64,000 nt of DNA, taken from assembly GCA_036936605.1 (NCBI GenBank), contig JAUPFV010000003.1:143934997-143998996 (forward strand). The letters run 5' to 3'. Positions 53,245 through 64,000 of this stretch are shown here, piece after piece. The position numbers and the translations under genes are program-made. The notes below the pieces were generated by a model that did not search any database, was not told the DNA's origin, and worked only from the letters and a program-made list of their open reading frames with translations. This DNA is from Limnanthes douglasii subsp. nivea. Its lineage: Eukaryota > Streptophyta > Magnoliopsida > Brassicales > Limnanthaceae. Each line of letters starts with the position of its first letter. Within the stretch, counting starts at the first letter, position 1.

Positions 53245-56200
53245 CTAACAATCCTCTAAATCAACTACACCCATACTGATGGTGTGTCCCTGGAAAACCT
53301 TAGGCAAAACCGCCTTTGTTAGGGGATCTGCTATCATGGAATTTGTTCCAATGTGCTCTATACTTATCTGACCCATCTGTACTCTTTCTTTAACAGACAG
53401 AAACTTTATGTCTATGTGTTTGGATTTAGACGCGCTCCTGTTACTGTTAGAGTACTGCACTGCGGAATTGTTATCGCAATATAACCTCATAGGGCCTTCT
53501 ATCCCTTGTACAATGCGTAATCCAGTAACAAAATTCCGCAGCCATAGTGCCTGGTTTGATGCCTCAAAGCATGCAACAAATTCTGCTGCCATGGTGGACG
53601 ATGCAATAAGTGTTTGCTTTACACTTTTCCAGGATATTGCACCTCCAGCCAATAAGAATATGTTGCCTGACGTGCTTTTTAATGTGTCTGCGCATCCACC
53701 AAAATCTGAGTCGGAATACCCGATGATCTCCAGTTTATCCGACTTCCTATATGTCAACATGTGCCCCTTTGTTCCTTGCAGATATCGGAGTACTCTTTTA
53801 ACTGCTTTCCAGTGATCCATTCCTGGGTTACTAACATATCTCCCCAACATGTTTACAGCAAAGGCAATGTCCGGCCTAGTACAAACTTGAGCATACATTA
53901 AACTCCCAACTGCAGAAGCATAAGGGACCGTTTTCATTTCCTCAATCTCAAGTTTTGTCTTAGGACATTGACTCAGACTAAGTCTGTCACCCTTTGCTAT
54001 AGGGGTACTTAGGGGTTTGCAATCTGCCAATCCGTAACGTTGTAACACACTTTTAATGTATGCTTTTTGTGATAATCCAAGAATACCACGAGAACGATCT
54101 CGATGTATCTGGATTCCTAACACAAAACTGGCATCACCAAGATCCTTCATATCAAACTTGTCTGATAGAAATCTTTTTGTAGTGTGTAACAATTCCTTAT
54201 TGTTCGAGGCAAGCAATATGTCATCCACATATAATATAAGAAATATGAAATTACTCCCACTGAACTTGTGATAAACACAATCCTCAACCGAGTTGATCTC
54301 AAAGTCATAACCGACTATCACCTCAAGGAATTTGTGATACCATTGACGAGAAGCTTGTTTAAGCCCATAAATGGATTTCTTAAGTCTGCAAACCAGATCT
54401 TTTGAGTTACTTTCTACAAAGTGTTCTGGTTGCATCATGTAGATCGTTTCCTCAATATTACCATTGAGAAAAGCGGTCTTAACATCCATCTGATGAAGCT
54501 CAAGGTCAAAATGTGCAACTAATGCCATGATTGTTCTAAAGGAATCCTTCGTCGATACTGGAGCGAAAGTTTCTTTAAAATCAATCCCTTCACGCTGAGT
54601 ATAACCTTTCGCTACAAGACGTGCTTTATGTCTTTCCACATTACCCAGGGAGTCGCGTTTGGTTTTGTAAACCCATTTACAACCAATTGCCTTTTTCCCT
54701 TCAGGTAATGGGACAAGATCCCATACCGCATTATCCTGCATTGATTTATACTCTTCTTTCATAGCGTCAATCCACTTTTGAGATTCAGAGCTTGCCATGG
54801 CCTGTTTGTAGGATGAGGGATCATCTACAGTTCCAGCACATAACTCATCATGCTCCTGAAGATATACTATAAATTCTGGACCTATAGTACTCTTCCTTTC
54901 TCTAGTGGACCTTCTTAATGGCACTATTTCCTCTTGTTGCACTTCTTGAGGAGGTAGAGTTTGATCATTATGAACGATGTCATTTTGATTCCCTTGTGGA
55001 AGATTATCTTGAGGTTCCTCTTGTTCTACCTGAATCTCTGTATTCTGGTTAGAACCCTCAAGTGGAGCATCAGTGTTAATCTGAGGATTACCTTGTTCTA
55101 ATGGGATCGAAATGATTGGCATTACCGCCCAATCTTCAGATATCTCAATATCCCTATTAAAACCTTCATGAATCTTTATGGATTCTTCCTCAAAATCAAC
55201 ATATGTTCCCTTATTCTTCCCCCCAAACTCAACATCCTCTAGAAACTTGGCCGTTCCTGTCTCAAATATTGTACCAGTGAGAGAATCATAAAACTTAAAC
55301 CCTCTAGAATGTTCAGAATAACCTATGAAGAAACAACTAACTGTTTTTGGGTCCAGTTTCTTTTCTTGAGGTTTGTAAGGCCTCGCCTCAGCTGGACAAC
55401 CCCACACATGCAGATGCTTTAAATTAGGTTTACGCCCATTCCAAAGCTCATATGGAGTGCTAACAGTAGCCTTTGTGGGTACTCGATTGAGTATATAAGC
55501 GGCACATTTGATGGCTTCCCCCCAGAGAGATAATGGTAGAGATGAGTGACTTATCATGCTTCTAACCATATCTTTTAGTGTTCGGTTCCGTCTCTCAGAT
55601 ACACCGTTCATGCGAGGTGAACCGGGCATAGTGTATTGAGGGACTATTCCATACTTCTCTAGGTACTGTGCAAAGGGTCCTGGACGTTGTTCACCCGATC
55701 CGTCATATCTACCATAGTATTCACCACCACGGTCAGATCTAACGGTCTTAATGCTTTTACCAAGTTGTTTCTCAACCTCGGTCTTAAAAGTTATGAACTT
55801 GTCCAAGGCCTCAGACTTTTCATGAAGAAGATACAGGTAACCAAAACGAGAGTAGTCGTCGATGAATGATATAAAGTACCGCTGCCCGTTCCACGATTCC
55901 TGTGGAAACGGTCCACAGATGTCGGTATGTATCAACTCTAAGACTTCTTTCGCTCTATATGCTCCTTTCCTTTTAACTTTGGTTTGTTTCCCTTTGATAC
56001 ACTCGACACATATACCGAAGTCAGAGTAATCAAGGGGGCCTAATAAACCTTCAGCAACAAGCTTGTCCATCCTAACTTTGGATATATGACCTAACCGCTT
56101 GTGCCACAGTTTAGAAGATCTTTCAGATTTAGTAATATTGTTTGGTGTACGTTGTGTATTCATAGAAATATTGTGATTATTAATAGTATTCAACAAATAC

Positions 56201-57423
56201 AAATTATCCTCTTTAATCAAATTTCCATTTCCAACAATCATATTATTTAGAGAGAGTGTAAAACAATTGTTTCCCATCAGACAAGAGTAACCTTGCAAGT
56301 CTAAAACTGGAAAAGAAATTAAGTTCCTTCGAAAAGTGGGAACATACATTACATCCTCTAAAAATAATACATGTCCAGTGGAAAGTTTTAAAGAAAAATC
56401 ACAAATAGCTAAAACATCACATGAGCTCCCGTTTGCTGTGAAAATGGATCTTTCATCATCACTTAGCATCCTGCTCTTTGACGTACCCTGTAAAGAAACA
56501 CAAACATGAGTTGTTGCAGCCGAATCAACCCACCAAGTATTCCTTTTCACAGAAACTATATTACTTTCTGAAACAACCAAAGATGTGGGAGTACCTTTGC
56601 TTATCATGTAAGCCCGGCGTTTCTCACAATCCTTCTTCAGATGTCCTTTCTCTTTGCAGAAAAAGCATCGACCTACAGTCGATTCCTCAGGCTTTTTCTT
56701 CTTTACCGGACCTTGACCTGGTCCTTTGCCATCTGCTTTCCGCTTGGGTCCTGCCTTATTAGGTGATGTAATCACATTAGCCTCAGGCGCTGTGCCTTTA
56801 AGTCTTTCCTCCTCCTGTGCAGCGTGGGAAATCAACTCATTGATATTCCACTTTTCTCGCATGCAGTTATAGGTGGACTGGAAATACTTAAACCGGTCTG
56901 GCAGCGAATGAAATGTGAATCCCACTATGCATTCCTCAGGTAAGTCTAAACCGATTGCCTTTAACTTTTGGCCAATCATCGACATTCCCAGAATGTGCTC
57001 CCGGATTTTACCTTTGCCATTATACTTTTTGGTAGCTAGCTCGATGAGCAAACGCTGCATCTCTACCTTTTCATTTTTGGCAAAGGCTTTCTCAATCTCC
57101 GTGAGAAAGACCGAGGCAGTGGTAACACCTTTAGGGACAGCCCCACGCAATGCTACTGGTATACCCTGTAACATTAGCGCCATGCATAACTTATTTGACC
57201 TTTCCCACTTTTCATCAGCCTTAGTTTCATCCGGTGTACTTTCCGGACTAAGGGGAGATGGTTTGGGAGTTATCAGTGCATAGTCGTAATCATGTACAGA
57301 TAAAAACAGCAACATTTCTTCCTTCCACAATTGGAAGTCCGAACAATCCAACGTCGGTGGACGATTCCCCAAAAAATTATAACCCATGGATACTATAATA
57401 AGAACAATCAACACAAAACACAT
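53245..57423 (-). CDS. Copia gag-pol polyprotein, intact
   Basis: One open frame of 1,392 codons; the more likely start is the second Met (M13, at 57387), as [14 protein letters not shown] is a typical Copia gag start. Numbering from the first Met: gag to about 250; CCHC knuckle [14 protein letters not shown] at 253-266; protease [12 protein letters not shown] (active Asp 300; DSA in place of DSG/DTG); pre-integrase zinc domain LWHKRLGH...CVECIKGK at about 439-480; integrase Asp501 ([10 protein letters not shown]), Asp564 (RSDRGGEYY) and Glu610 ([12 protein letters not shown]); RT from about 900 ([21 protein letters not shown]) with YVDD at 1065-1068; RNase H with [18 protein letters not shown] and a C-terminal [12 protein letters not shown]. 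All catalytic residues are present. The Gly-to-Ala change at the protease site deserves a check but some Copia elements vary there. No frameshift or stop. Confidence 0.96.
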   Translation of the reverse strand: MCFVLIVLIIVSMGYNFLGNRPPTLDCSDFQLWKEEMLLFLSVHDYDYALITPKPSPLSPESTPDETKADEKWERSNKLCMALMLQGIPVALRGAVPKGVTTASVFLTEIEKAFAKNEKVEMQRLLIELATKKYNGKGKIREHILGMSMIGQKLKAIGLDLPEECIVGFTFHSLPDRFKYFQSTYNCMREKWNINELISHAAQEEERLKGTAPEANVITSPNKAGPKRKADGKGPGQGPVKKKKPEESTVGRCFFCKEKGHLKKDCEKRRAYMISKGTPTSLVVSESNIVSVKRNTWWVDSAATTHVCVSLQGTSKSRMLSDDERSIFTANGSSCDVLAICDFSLKLSTGHVLFLEDVMYVPTFRRNLISFPVLDLQGYSCLMGNNCFTLSLNNMIVGNGNLIKEDNLYLLNTINNHNISMNTQRTPNNITKSERSSKLWHKRLGHISKVRMDKLVAEGLLGPLDYSDFGICVECIKGKQTKVKRKGAYRAKEVLELIHTDICGPFPQESWNGQRYFISFIDDYSRFGYLYLLHEKSEALDKFITFKTEVEKQLGKSIKTVRSDRGGEYYGRYDGSGEQRPGPFAQYLEKYGIVPQYTMPGSPRMNGVSERRNRTLKDMVRSMISHSSLPLSLWGEAIKCAAYILNRVPTKATVSTPYELWNGRKPNLKHLHVWGCPAEARPYKPQEKKLDPKTVSCFFIGYSEHSRGFKFYDSLTGTIFETGTAKFLEDVEFGGKNKGTYVDFEEESIKIHEGFNRDIEISEDWAVMPIISIPLEQGNPQINTDAPLEGSNQNTEIQVEQEEPQDNLPQGNQNDIVHNDQTLPPQEVQQEEIVPLRRSTRERKSTIGPEFIVYLQEHDELCAGTVDDPSSYKQAMASSESQKWIDAMKEEYKSMQDNAVWDLVPLPEGKKAIGCKWVYKTKRDSLGNVERHKARLVAKGYTQREGIDFKETFAPVSTKDSFRTIMALVAHFDLELHQMDVKTAFLNGNIEETIYMMQPEHFVESNSKDLVCRLKKSIYGLKQASRQWYHKFLEVIVGYDFEINSVEDCVYHKFSGSNFIFLILYVDDILLASNNKELLHTTKRFLSDKFDMKDLGDASFVLGIQIHRDRSRGILGLSQKAYIKSVLQRYGLADCKPLSTPIAKGDRLSLSQCPKTKLEIEEMKTVPYASAVGSLMYAQVCTRPDIAFAVNMLGRYVSNPGMDHWKAVKRVLRYLQGTKGHMLTYRKSDKLEIIGYSDSDFGGCADTLKSTSGNIFLLAGGAISWKSVKQTLIASSTMAAEFVACFEASNQALWLRNFVTGLRIVQGIEGPMRLYCDNNSAVQYSNSNRSASKSKHIDIKFLSVKERVQMGQISIEHIGTNSMIADPLTKAVLPKVFQGHTISMGVVDLEDC

Positions 57424-57481
57424 TTAGCATATTGACATATTTCTGATAACATATGCATGAATATGACAAATACATGTAAAA

Positions 57482-57813
57482 CATAAAATTCATTGATAAT
57501 AGATACCGGAGGGCAAATCATACTAACATGCAATTTTATGAGTTTGAGAAAAAAAATAGCATGATCATTATTTTAATTTTCTAAGTACCAATGAGACCTT
57601 CCGGAGGGCCGATGTCATTTACTTAAAATTAAAATCAACACAACAACTATTTTCTGTTATTTTCTCCTGTTCATGATTAATTTAAACCCAAACGTGAACC
57701 TTCCGGAGGGCCGATAATATTTGAATTTAAATTAATCCCCGAACCTTTCGAAACCTAGGATCCTTAAGAAAATTAATTTTAACCTTCCGGAGGGCCGATT
57801 AAATTAATTTCTT
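57482..57813 (-). repeat. Array of four hairpins with a conserved apex in the Copia leader
   Basis: Stems: 57482-57490 with 57532-57540; 57570-57587 with 57620-57635; 57675-57686 with 57726-57737 (perfect 12 bp); 57766-57780 with 57799-57813. Each stem is AT-only or nearly so. The apices hold CCTTCCGGAGGGCCGAT (57597-57613, 57699-57715, 57783-57799) or the degenerate ACCGGAGGGCAAAT (about 57505-57518). Sense-strand reading of the apex is ATCGGCCCTCCGGAAGG. The stem sequences differ while pairing is kept. Confidence 0.85.
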
Positions 57814-57962
57814 AATTTCACCTACCGGCTACGAAACCTTAGTCATGCATCGTCATTTAATCATTCACACACATACAATTTAATTCACAAATACACATAC
57901 AAAAAAATATCAAAGTATCATTTTTGTGAAATATATTGTTCAAATATTTTCAAATTAATAAA

Positions 57963-57965
57963 TTT

Positions 57966-58012
<47 letters not shown>
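57963..58012. repeat. Homopolymer T then A tract
   Basis: About 23 T followed directly by about 27 A. Could form a hairpin or be a slippage or assembly artefact; exact lengths should not be trusted. Confidence 0.8.
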
Positions 58013-58031
58013 TATTTTTTTTATTATTTAA

Positions 58032-58167
58032 CTTAATATTTGCAGCAGCCTGCACGTGCAGCAGGCTGCTGCAAATATTAAGCCCTGCTGCAATTTGCAG
58101 CAGGCGCAGCAATCTACCGCTGCTGCAAATTGCAGCAGCTTACCTGCCTGCTGCAATTTGCAGTAGG
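58032..58167 (-). repeat. Second hairpin array in the Copia leader: CTGCTGCAA palindromes
   Basis: 58032-58053 pairs perfectly (22 bp) with 58061-58082 around a 7-base loop. Three further near-palindromes follow: CCTGCTGCAATTTGCAGCAGG at 58084-58104 (one extra central base), GCTGCTGCAAATTGCAGCAGC at 58119-58139 and CCTGCTGCAATTTGCAGTAGG at 58147-58167. Confidence 0.85.
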
Positions 58168-58680
58168 CTGCAGGTCCTAAACGGGCCCACCAATTGTTTT
58201 GGGTGGGTCCAGCCTGTATTTATATGCTGTTATTATCGTTTGGGTATTTTTTTTTTTTTTGTTGTCCCTATTCTTTTGGGGCTACTGTGTTTATCGCCGG
58301 ACAGCCTTCGGTCAGCGTTAACATCAGGGGTTAAGCTGTCGATGAGCCACTGTCCCAATAATTTTGATTTTATTCGTTATTTAGGGTTGATTTGATGCTA
58401 ATTTTGGGATAAAAATTCCAGACATCAATAAACCCTAATTTTACCCGAAATAAAAAAAATCCCCAAACTATAAAAATTGCAATTTCCTGATAATAAAACA
58501 TGTGTTTCAATACAATAAATCACATAACATGCTTTTCATACAATCCCTAAATCCATGCCCTACCAATTCAATTAACACATAATCCCAATGACATGGATTC
58601 TTTACGATTAAGAAAAATATGCATCTTTGTCTATCAATACTCAATTTGATTATTCTACTGAATCCAAAAAGGGTTTATTT

Positions 58681-58693
58681 GGCTCTGATACCA
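58681..58693 (-). other. Copia primer-binding site (initiator Met-tRNA)
   Basis: The minus strand reads TGGTATCAGAGCC two bases after the LTR end, the standard site complementary to the 3' end of initiator methionine tRNA. Confidence 0.95.
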
Positions 58694-58695
58694 AT

Positions 58696-59361
58696 TGTTA
58701 TATATTATCCGAAATCGCATCAGATAATATATAACAAATCGCGGAAAAAATAATAAAACCCTTTTTGTTAGATTCATCTATAGAATAAACAGAAGATCAA
58801 GAATACTTACGGGTTTGCCTGCTGCTATCCATCTAGTATTCTCTAGCGTTCTTTAGCGATTCCACGTTCTCCGGCGATTCCGTTTATGAAACTAAGAGAC
58901 CTGCAGAATCAGATTAGATAAGAGAGAAAAGTTTCCAGACACTAAGGAAGCGGCCGTATTTCTGATTAGGGTTTAGAGTGATGAAATACCTAAACCTAGC
59001 CCCTTATTTATAGATTTTACAATGTGAAGCCCAACATTGTAAAGCCCATCCTTTGTTACTTCCTTGTGTCCGGGACCATAACCCAATAAATTGATAATTC
59101 AATTTATATCCCTGATTTATTAATTCAGGCTTAAGTGTTGAGATTTGGGCCCTCTTCATCACAGTGCCCAAATTCAACCCGGTTACCACACTTGAGCCCA
59201 TAACGCCTTTTTTACCCATAGGTCCAATTTAGTTAATTAAATAATTAACTCGACTACTTTTAATTTGGACTTCCTTAAGACAATAACCGAATATGTTTAT
59301 TTAGCATATCGGTCCAAATTATTATTAGTCTATAAATATATTAAATAAATATATTCCAACA
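58696..59361 (-). repeat. 5' LTR of the young Copia element, with promoter
   Basis: Indistinguishable by eye from 52182-52847. TATAAATAAGGGG on the minus strand (TATA box 59005-59012) is the likely promoter for the element's transcript. Confidence 0.95.
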
Positions 59362-59366
59362 GTAAC

Positions 59367-59992
59367 TAAATATTAAGAAGTGATTATATATAAAGTCAGA
59401 AAACAAATACATGTATAGAACATCTTCTAGAAAAAGATTAAACCAAAGAGCAGGAACAAGACATGGCGTAGTTCTTAACAATAGAGCTTCATCCTTTTTT
59501 CGCATCTGGTTTGTTATTTATTTTGTTTCCACAGTATTATCCGGTACAGGTGAATACAAGTATATCAGGGGGGCATTTTAAGCTTAATCCAGATTTTGAG
59601 AGCCTCAATGGTAACATTTCATTGTGTTACTCATTACATATTTGTATATTTTTAAATAAATAAACAGATAAATATGTTTGTTTGGTTAGGAATAAGCCGT
59701 GATAGACGGGGAAGGAGTCTTTTTTATATTACAAGCGTAGCACCGTACATGTCTAACGGTTCAGATTATTGATAAATTCGGTCCGTCAGTATTCCGTCAG
59801 GTCCCGTCACAAAACGGTAAAAATACGATAGGTTTAGTTACCGAGACTGACGGTTTGGTAAGCCTGCCTAGCGTTTACTAAAAAAAAAACAACAAAATAC
59901 CTTTTCAAGTATGAAATCTCTAATAATTACTTAAATATGAAACATTTTAGACTACTACTAAGAAACCAATTTATTTACCAAATTACTCTTTT
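59367..59992. other. Intergenic DNA right of the Copia element
   Basis: No gene supported. It includes a CCGTCA-rich patch (59760-59860) with short inverted repeats (CCGTCAG and CTGACGG). Confidence 0.5.
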
Positions 59993-60352
59993 CAACTCAT
60001 CTAGCGTCATATTGCACTTACATCTCCCGTGATGTTGGCAAGTTCAACTCATCTAGCGTCGTAGTACACGTAAATCTCGCGTGTTTTGGACAAGTTCAAC
60101 TCATCTAGCGTCATATTACACGAACATCTCGCATGATTTAGCCAAGTGCAAATCATATATCGTCATATTACACTAACATCTCGCGTGATGTTGGCAAGTG
60201 CAACTCATCTAGCGTCATAATCAAGGAACATCTCGCTTTATATAGGCAAGTACAACTCGTCTAGCGTCATAAGTACAACTCGTCTAGCGTCATATTATTT
60301 AGGCAAGTACAACTCGTCTAGCGTCATAAGTACAACTCGTCTAGCGTCATAG
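59993..60352. repeat. 52-bp minisatellite
   Basis: Five full units start at 59993, 60045, 60097, 60149 and 60201, each with CAACTCATCTAGCGTCATA and an 'ACATCTCGCGTGATGTTGGCAAGT' half. Truncated units start at 60253, 60276, 60310 and 60333 (spacing 23, 34, 23), keeping only CAACTCGTCTAGCGTCATA. Confidence 0.95.
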
Positions 60353-60999
60353 TCAAATGTTGAGGGTATTTTAGGAATGAAAATATTAGCTGGGTATTAA
60401 AAAGGAATTAGTTTGCTGAGATAGGTATTTAGTAGGCATAAAAGAAAGTTCGGGTACTAGATGATAATAAGTTTGGTGAGAAGGTACTTAGTGTGAAATT
60501 TCCCTAAAAAAATCGTGTTTTCTTTACTTTCAATTGTTCAAAACTTAAAATAATATTTATTCTAAATTAATTATAATGGTTGGATTTTTATAAGTTATTT
60601 TGTTATTGTTATTAGATTTTTGAACAAGTTTTATGTTAAAAATAACAAAAAAACAATCATATATAATAAAATAAATTTTAAAAATGTTTAATTAGTATTT
60701 TATTGATGAATTTTAAAAAGTCCAAATACTGGCTAAAACGAGGTGAGAGATTACAAATTGTAACTAAAGAAAAAGAGAATTTTTAGAAAGTAAAAAATTG
60801 GCGCTATCTTTTTCGATCTTCTTCACGAAATGTTGTAAAGCTTAACCAAGTTTGGTGATAAAGTAAACGATAAAGGAAATCATAAATCGGAGACTAGAAA
60901 TTATATCGGATCTTGACCAATAAAATCAGAAGCTTGACGAAGCTTGATAACTAAGATCACAAATGGAAAAGAAGCTCTGCATCTGAGAGAAGGGAATCA
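60353..60999. other. AT-rich DNA without a recognised gene
   Basis: Homopolymer-rich, no coding or structural feature supported. Confidence 0.5.
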
Positions 61000-61930
61000 A
61001 ACCACGAGATGATGGGACTCAGCTGCTGGTGAAGACAGATAATATGAGAATATATCAGCACTTGCCTGAAAAACAGGAGCTCGAACGAATTGACAGGTAT
61101 TTGATGGTCCTTCTGGTATAGGTAGTGGTAGATATATGCTAGCATTGGAAGTCGTACCCTTTGCCATTTGACAAATACGACACCCAATGACGAAACAGAT
61201 AACATCTCACTTCAAGTAAGGCCAATAAAATTGGCGAGATATATAATGTAAGGTCTGATCCCGACCACCATACACGTCATTATGCTTCTCTTGCACTATC
61301 AATAGTCTCAAACTTTAAGCAGAAATACATAATATATTACCTTTAAACAAATAGCCAATGCTCACTGAAAAATTGATCCTCAAACCCACCCCAATGTTTT
61401 CCAAGATATGACCAAAATACGGATCAGTATCGAGTAATTTTTGCATCGTGTCAAACTTAACAACCTATCCTTCCATACTTATCATAATACTTAGTCTGCT
61501 CAAAACATCAGCTACACGGTTAACTGCTCCTGACGTATGCTTAAAAAATGAATTGTTGGATGAATGCTACCCATCATGCATGGCCTGTAGAGCGTTTATA
61601 TTAACTTTGTAGATGTTTCAATGTATTGTGATCAATATACAGTACAAAATCATTGTGGGCTAGATATGAACTCTAGTGTTCCAAAGCCCGAATCACTGCG
61701 TAGAACTCGACGTCGTTAATGTTGTAGTTAAGTTTGGCCCCACTTAACTTCTCACTGAAATAGGCGACTGGTTGTCCCCGTTATCTCACCACAACACCAA
61801 TATCCATGCCAAATCATCCACAATGCAACTTAAATCCTGTAGAAAATTCAGGTAAGACCAACATAAGTGCGGTGCTCAGTGGTACCTTAATTTCTTCAAA
61901 TGTCACTGCTACCTCAAGAATCAAATGAAG
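61000..61930 (-). pseudogene. Ty3/Gypsy chromovirus-type remnant: RNase H and start of integrase
   Basis: The minus strand gives VPLSTALMLVLPEFSTGFKL, RGQPVAYFSEKLSGAKLNYN, DVEFYAVIRALEHxSSYLAH and DHNTLKHLQS (61920-61600), typical chromovirus RNase H. Further on, CFVIGCRICQMAKGTTSNAS, IYLPLPIPEGP (61210-61100) is the integrase zinc domain and what follows. Several stops and frameshifts. It is a different Gypsy branch from the Tat-type elements. No LTRs found. Confidence 0.75.
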
Positions 61931-63418
61931 GTTTTACCTTTCATGAAATCGATAATAGGTGACATGATAAAAGGTTACAGATTTCAGATTGTCTTTTTTT
62001 GTAATCCTAGTAATCTATTTATATGGAATAAATAGACTTACTAGATAATAGTCCTAATGGTCTCGTATACATGAGACCAAAGATGACATTACCCATTTTA
62101 GCTTCACTGTCAATGACACAAAAGTGTACCGCCGAACACGGTACATATTCAAGGCATAATGACACTATGAGAGACACAAAACTGTACCGCCGAACACAGT
62201 ACACTGTCAAGGCGCTATTCGATTCATTCATAAAAGTTATTAAATTAAATTTCTTTGAATTTGTTTCGGATATAAAATATCTTGAACTTAAAAAATAAAT
62301 AACTAAAAATCAAAAGTTTGGTCGATAAACTCTTGTAAATGAAAGATAGATATATAATAGTTTAGAAAACTTAGGAGAAAGTATATGCTAATTGCTTTAG
62401 GGGTTGAGCTTACTATTCTATATATAAGATTCAAGAAAACCTTCGAAAGATATGTATTTTCTCATAAAAGTAACATATGTTATTCAAAATGTTTAAATTT
62501 AAAAATTCACAGATGTATATTGTATTAAATTATTTCTAAATTTATCTCTTTACGATAACGACCAACATATACCATAAATCTAAGATGAAAATCACCATAA
62601 TATGCTAAATATGTTGTCTAATGACTTGTTGATACCAATTACCAATTACCTACTACAACCAAATAAAATTGGAAATATTTACAAAATATAATTTCAAAAC
62701 TTATAGTTTCTTCCTTTTAGATGTTGATATTACTAATTCTCGAGATAATGTTCTCGATTTCATAAGCATGAAAAAATGTGAGGTGAGTGATGTCTTTATA
62801 AATAATTTATTTTTATGCTGTTACAATATCATTAAAACTACAAAACATTTTCATTAATAATCAAGTATTTTGGCAGACGGATCTGTTATGTCTAAAATAC
62901 ACATATAAGAAAAATATGATTCAATCTTTCATTAATTTTTACTTTTGTCTTGAACTTATATGTCTAGAATTTGTATTGTAGATGCAAACATAAGATATAC
63001 TAAAATTTATTTATTTTCCTAATATATTTGGACTGTGAGTTTACCATTTGAAATAAATAGTATGTCTCGTAATAAGTATCCTAACTATTCAACTTCTTTC
63101 CCCGTTATGGTTTATGAAGTGGGACTCCAAGACTTAATAAGATGTATACATTGTTTATTTGATCCCAAATAAATTGCTGAGTTGCAAAAATAAACATCAA
63201 TTCCACTAGCATATTTGTACCTTTCAAGTACCTCATACAAAATTGGAATATTTGAGACACGCGTCTTTGGTCTTTTCAAAGTAACCAAAACACTTATATA
63301 AGTTCATACTTCGATTACTAGTAAATATAATTAATTTACACACCAAAAATAAAATATCACTCTAGTGAATAAATGCACATATATAAGACTTCATATAACA
63401 TAACGTATTCAAACTGAG
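61931..63418. other. AT-rich DNA with a small duplicated hairpin
   Basis: No gene supported. TATATGGAATAAATAGACTT (62021) and neighbouring sequence could come from an old LTR. A duplicated hairpin lies at 62117-62210. Confidence 0.45.
62117..62210. repeat. 58-bp direct repeat containing a GTACCG...CGGTAC hairpin
   Basis: GTACCGCCGAACACGGTAC at 62126-62144 and GTACCGCCGAACACAGTAC at 62184-62202 lie in two similar units starting with CACAAAA(G/C)TGTACCG. The second has one mismatch in the stem. Confidence 0.8.
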
Positions 63419-63424
63419 TCACCA

Positions 63425-63630
63425 CCTATCCTTTTTTCCTTTTTTTCTCAGAGGGAACCGGCCGCCGCTATTCAACGAGTGCGCATAGGGTAAACTCCAG
63501 TGTGACGCAATAGTATACAAACTAACGCCAGAAGGTAAACCATACAAAATGACAGGCTCAAACCAATAAAGCGTTTGTAGAGGAGGTCGAATGCATGACC
63601 TTTTAGACACCACTCGTCCTATATTCTTTA
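63425..63630 (-). mobile_element. SINE copy 2 (tRNA-type)
   Basis: Minus strand: GAGTGGTGTCTAAAAGGTCA (A-box-like region), CATTCGACCTCC (B-box-like), a body with TTTACCTTCTGGCGTTAG and CTATGCGCACTCGTTG, then GGTTCCCTCTGAGAAAAAAA with an A-rich tail. This is the layout of a plant tRNA-derived SINE of about 200 bp. Copy 1 at 4885-5045 shares the B-box region and TCTGGCGTT body. Confidence 0.6.
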
Positions 63631-64000
63631 TGAGTTTCAAATTAACATAGAAGATGTAAATTATGTTTGAATTTAAGATGTTTAATTTTAGCAAATATAT
63701 TTTTAAATGTAGTACTATATCTAGTGACATATCCCTTCATTATTTTTTAATATTTTACTTCTAAAATGGAGTTTATATTTTCAAAATCCTTCATATTATA
63801 AGTATAATGTGTTTTATTTCAAAAATTATTTTAATATCATAAGTCATTTACGTATATGAATATTATAATGATTTTGTGTATAAATATTTGTTCTCCATAC
63901 AGTTTCTTAAACCCCTTAAAATACCCTGAGAAAATCAAAATTTTATAGTATTTTTGGATACATGTTTTAGACCATATAATACATTACTCTATTATTTTTA
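63631..64000. other. AT-rich end of window
   Basis: No feature recognised. Confidence 0.5.

Larger units (their letters stand above)
52182..59361 (-). mobile_element. Young, apparently complete Ty1/Copia retrotransposon
   Basis: 7,180 bp. The LTRs (52182-52847 and 58696-59361) are both 666 bp and I see no difference between them. The TSD GTAAC is perfect. Primer-binding site, a long leader, an uninterrupted gag-pol frame and a polypurine tract are all present, so the copy has everything an autonomous element needs. It inserted very recently compared with every other element here. Confidence 0.96.

Noticed and set aside
53408..53815. 135-codon plus-strand frame in the Copia element
   Set aside because: Shadow of the RNase H part of the intact gag-pol on the other strand.
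62669..62857. 62-codon plus frame
   Set aside because: AT-rich random frame rich in Phe, Asn and Ile without motif.
1..64000. Prokaryotic defence systems, CRISPR arrays, operons, tRNA or rRNA genes
   Set aside because: Nothing of the kind was seen; the window is nuclear plant DNA and the repeats found are transposon- or minisatellite-derived.

Overview
The window is nuclear DNA of a flowering plant, almost certainly a eudicot. It is AT-rich, has a multi-exon gene with GT/AG introns, a chloroplast Fe-S gene, and a dense pile of plant-type retrotransposons. Only two host genes are convincing, both on the + strand. One is a SufE-BolA fusion like Arabidopsis SUFE1 (14780-15820). The other is a three-exon DUF2431/BMT5-like gene resembling Arabidopsis At4g26485 (49075-51276). 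SUFE1 is At4g26500, so the pair looks like old microsynteny, with about 33 kb of transposon-derived DNA now between the two genes.

Layout. 1-4890: a decayed LINE (minus), split by a gag-only LTR element (1981-4669) with TSD ATACC. 4885-5045: a SINE. 5900-13600: a very decayed Ty3/Gypsy Tat-type element (plus pol) whose antisense ORF is interrupted by a second copy of its own PR-to-integrase segment. 14780-15820: SUFE1. 16178-38644: a Tat-type element on the minus strand, broken by a Copia fragment (19347-21385) and by another Tat-type element on the plus strand (22915-32581, TSD AGTAG/GGTAG) sitting in its integrase. 39550-40350: an unassigned decayed coding remnant. 40640-45707: a fourth, internally deleted Tat-type element (minus). 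49075-51276: the DUF2431 gene. 51650-52093: a hAT-like MITE. 52182-59361: a young, apparently complete Ty1/Copia element (minus) with two 666-bp LTRs that look identical, TSD GTAAC and one open gag-pol frame of about 1,380-1,392 codons. 59993-60352: a 52-bp minisatellite. 61000-61930: a chromovirus remnant. 63425-63630: a second SINE copy.

The most interesting signals are these. (1) All four Tat-type elements carry, between integrase and 3' LTR, an ORF antisense to gag-pol that shares a Trp/aromatic motif and resembles the 'putative gypsy type transposon' family. In three of them a short tandem-repeat array lies between integrase and this ORF. (2) The long leader of the young Copia element holds two separate arrays of hairpins. 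One is four AT-rich stems, each presenting a conserved CCGGAGGG-containing apex about every 95 bp. The other is four CTGCTGCAA palindromes. (3) The Copia fragment at 19347-21385 has its parts in circularly permuted order. No prokaryotic system, CRISPR array, tRNA or rRNA gene was found. All readings are by eye; element names and family assignments rest on motif recognition, not on database searches.
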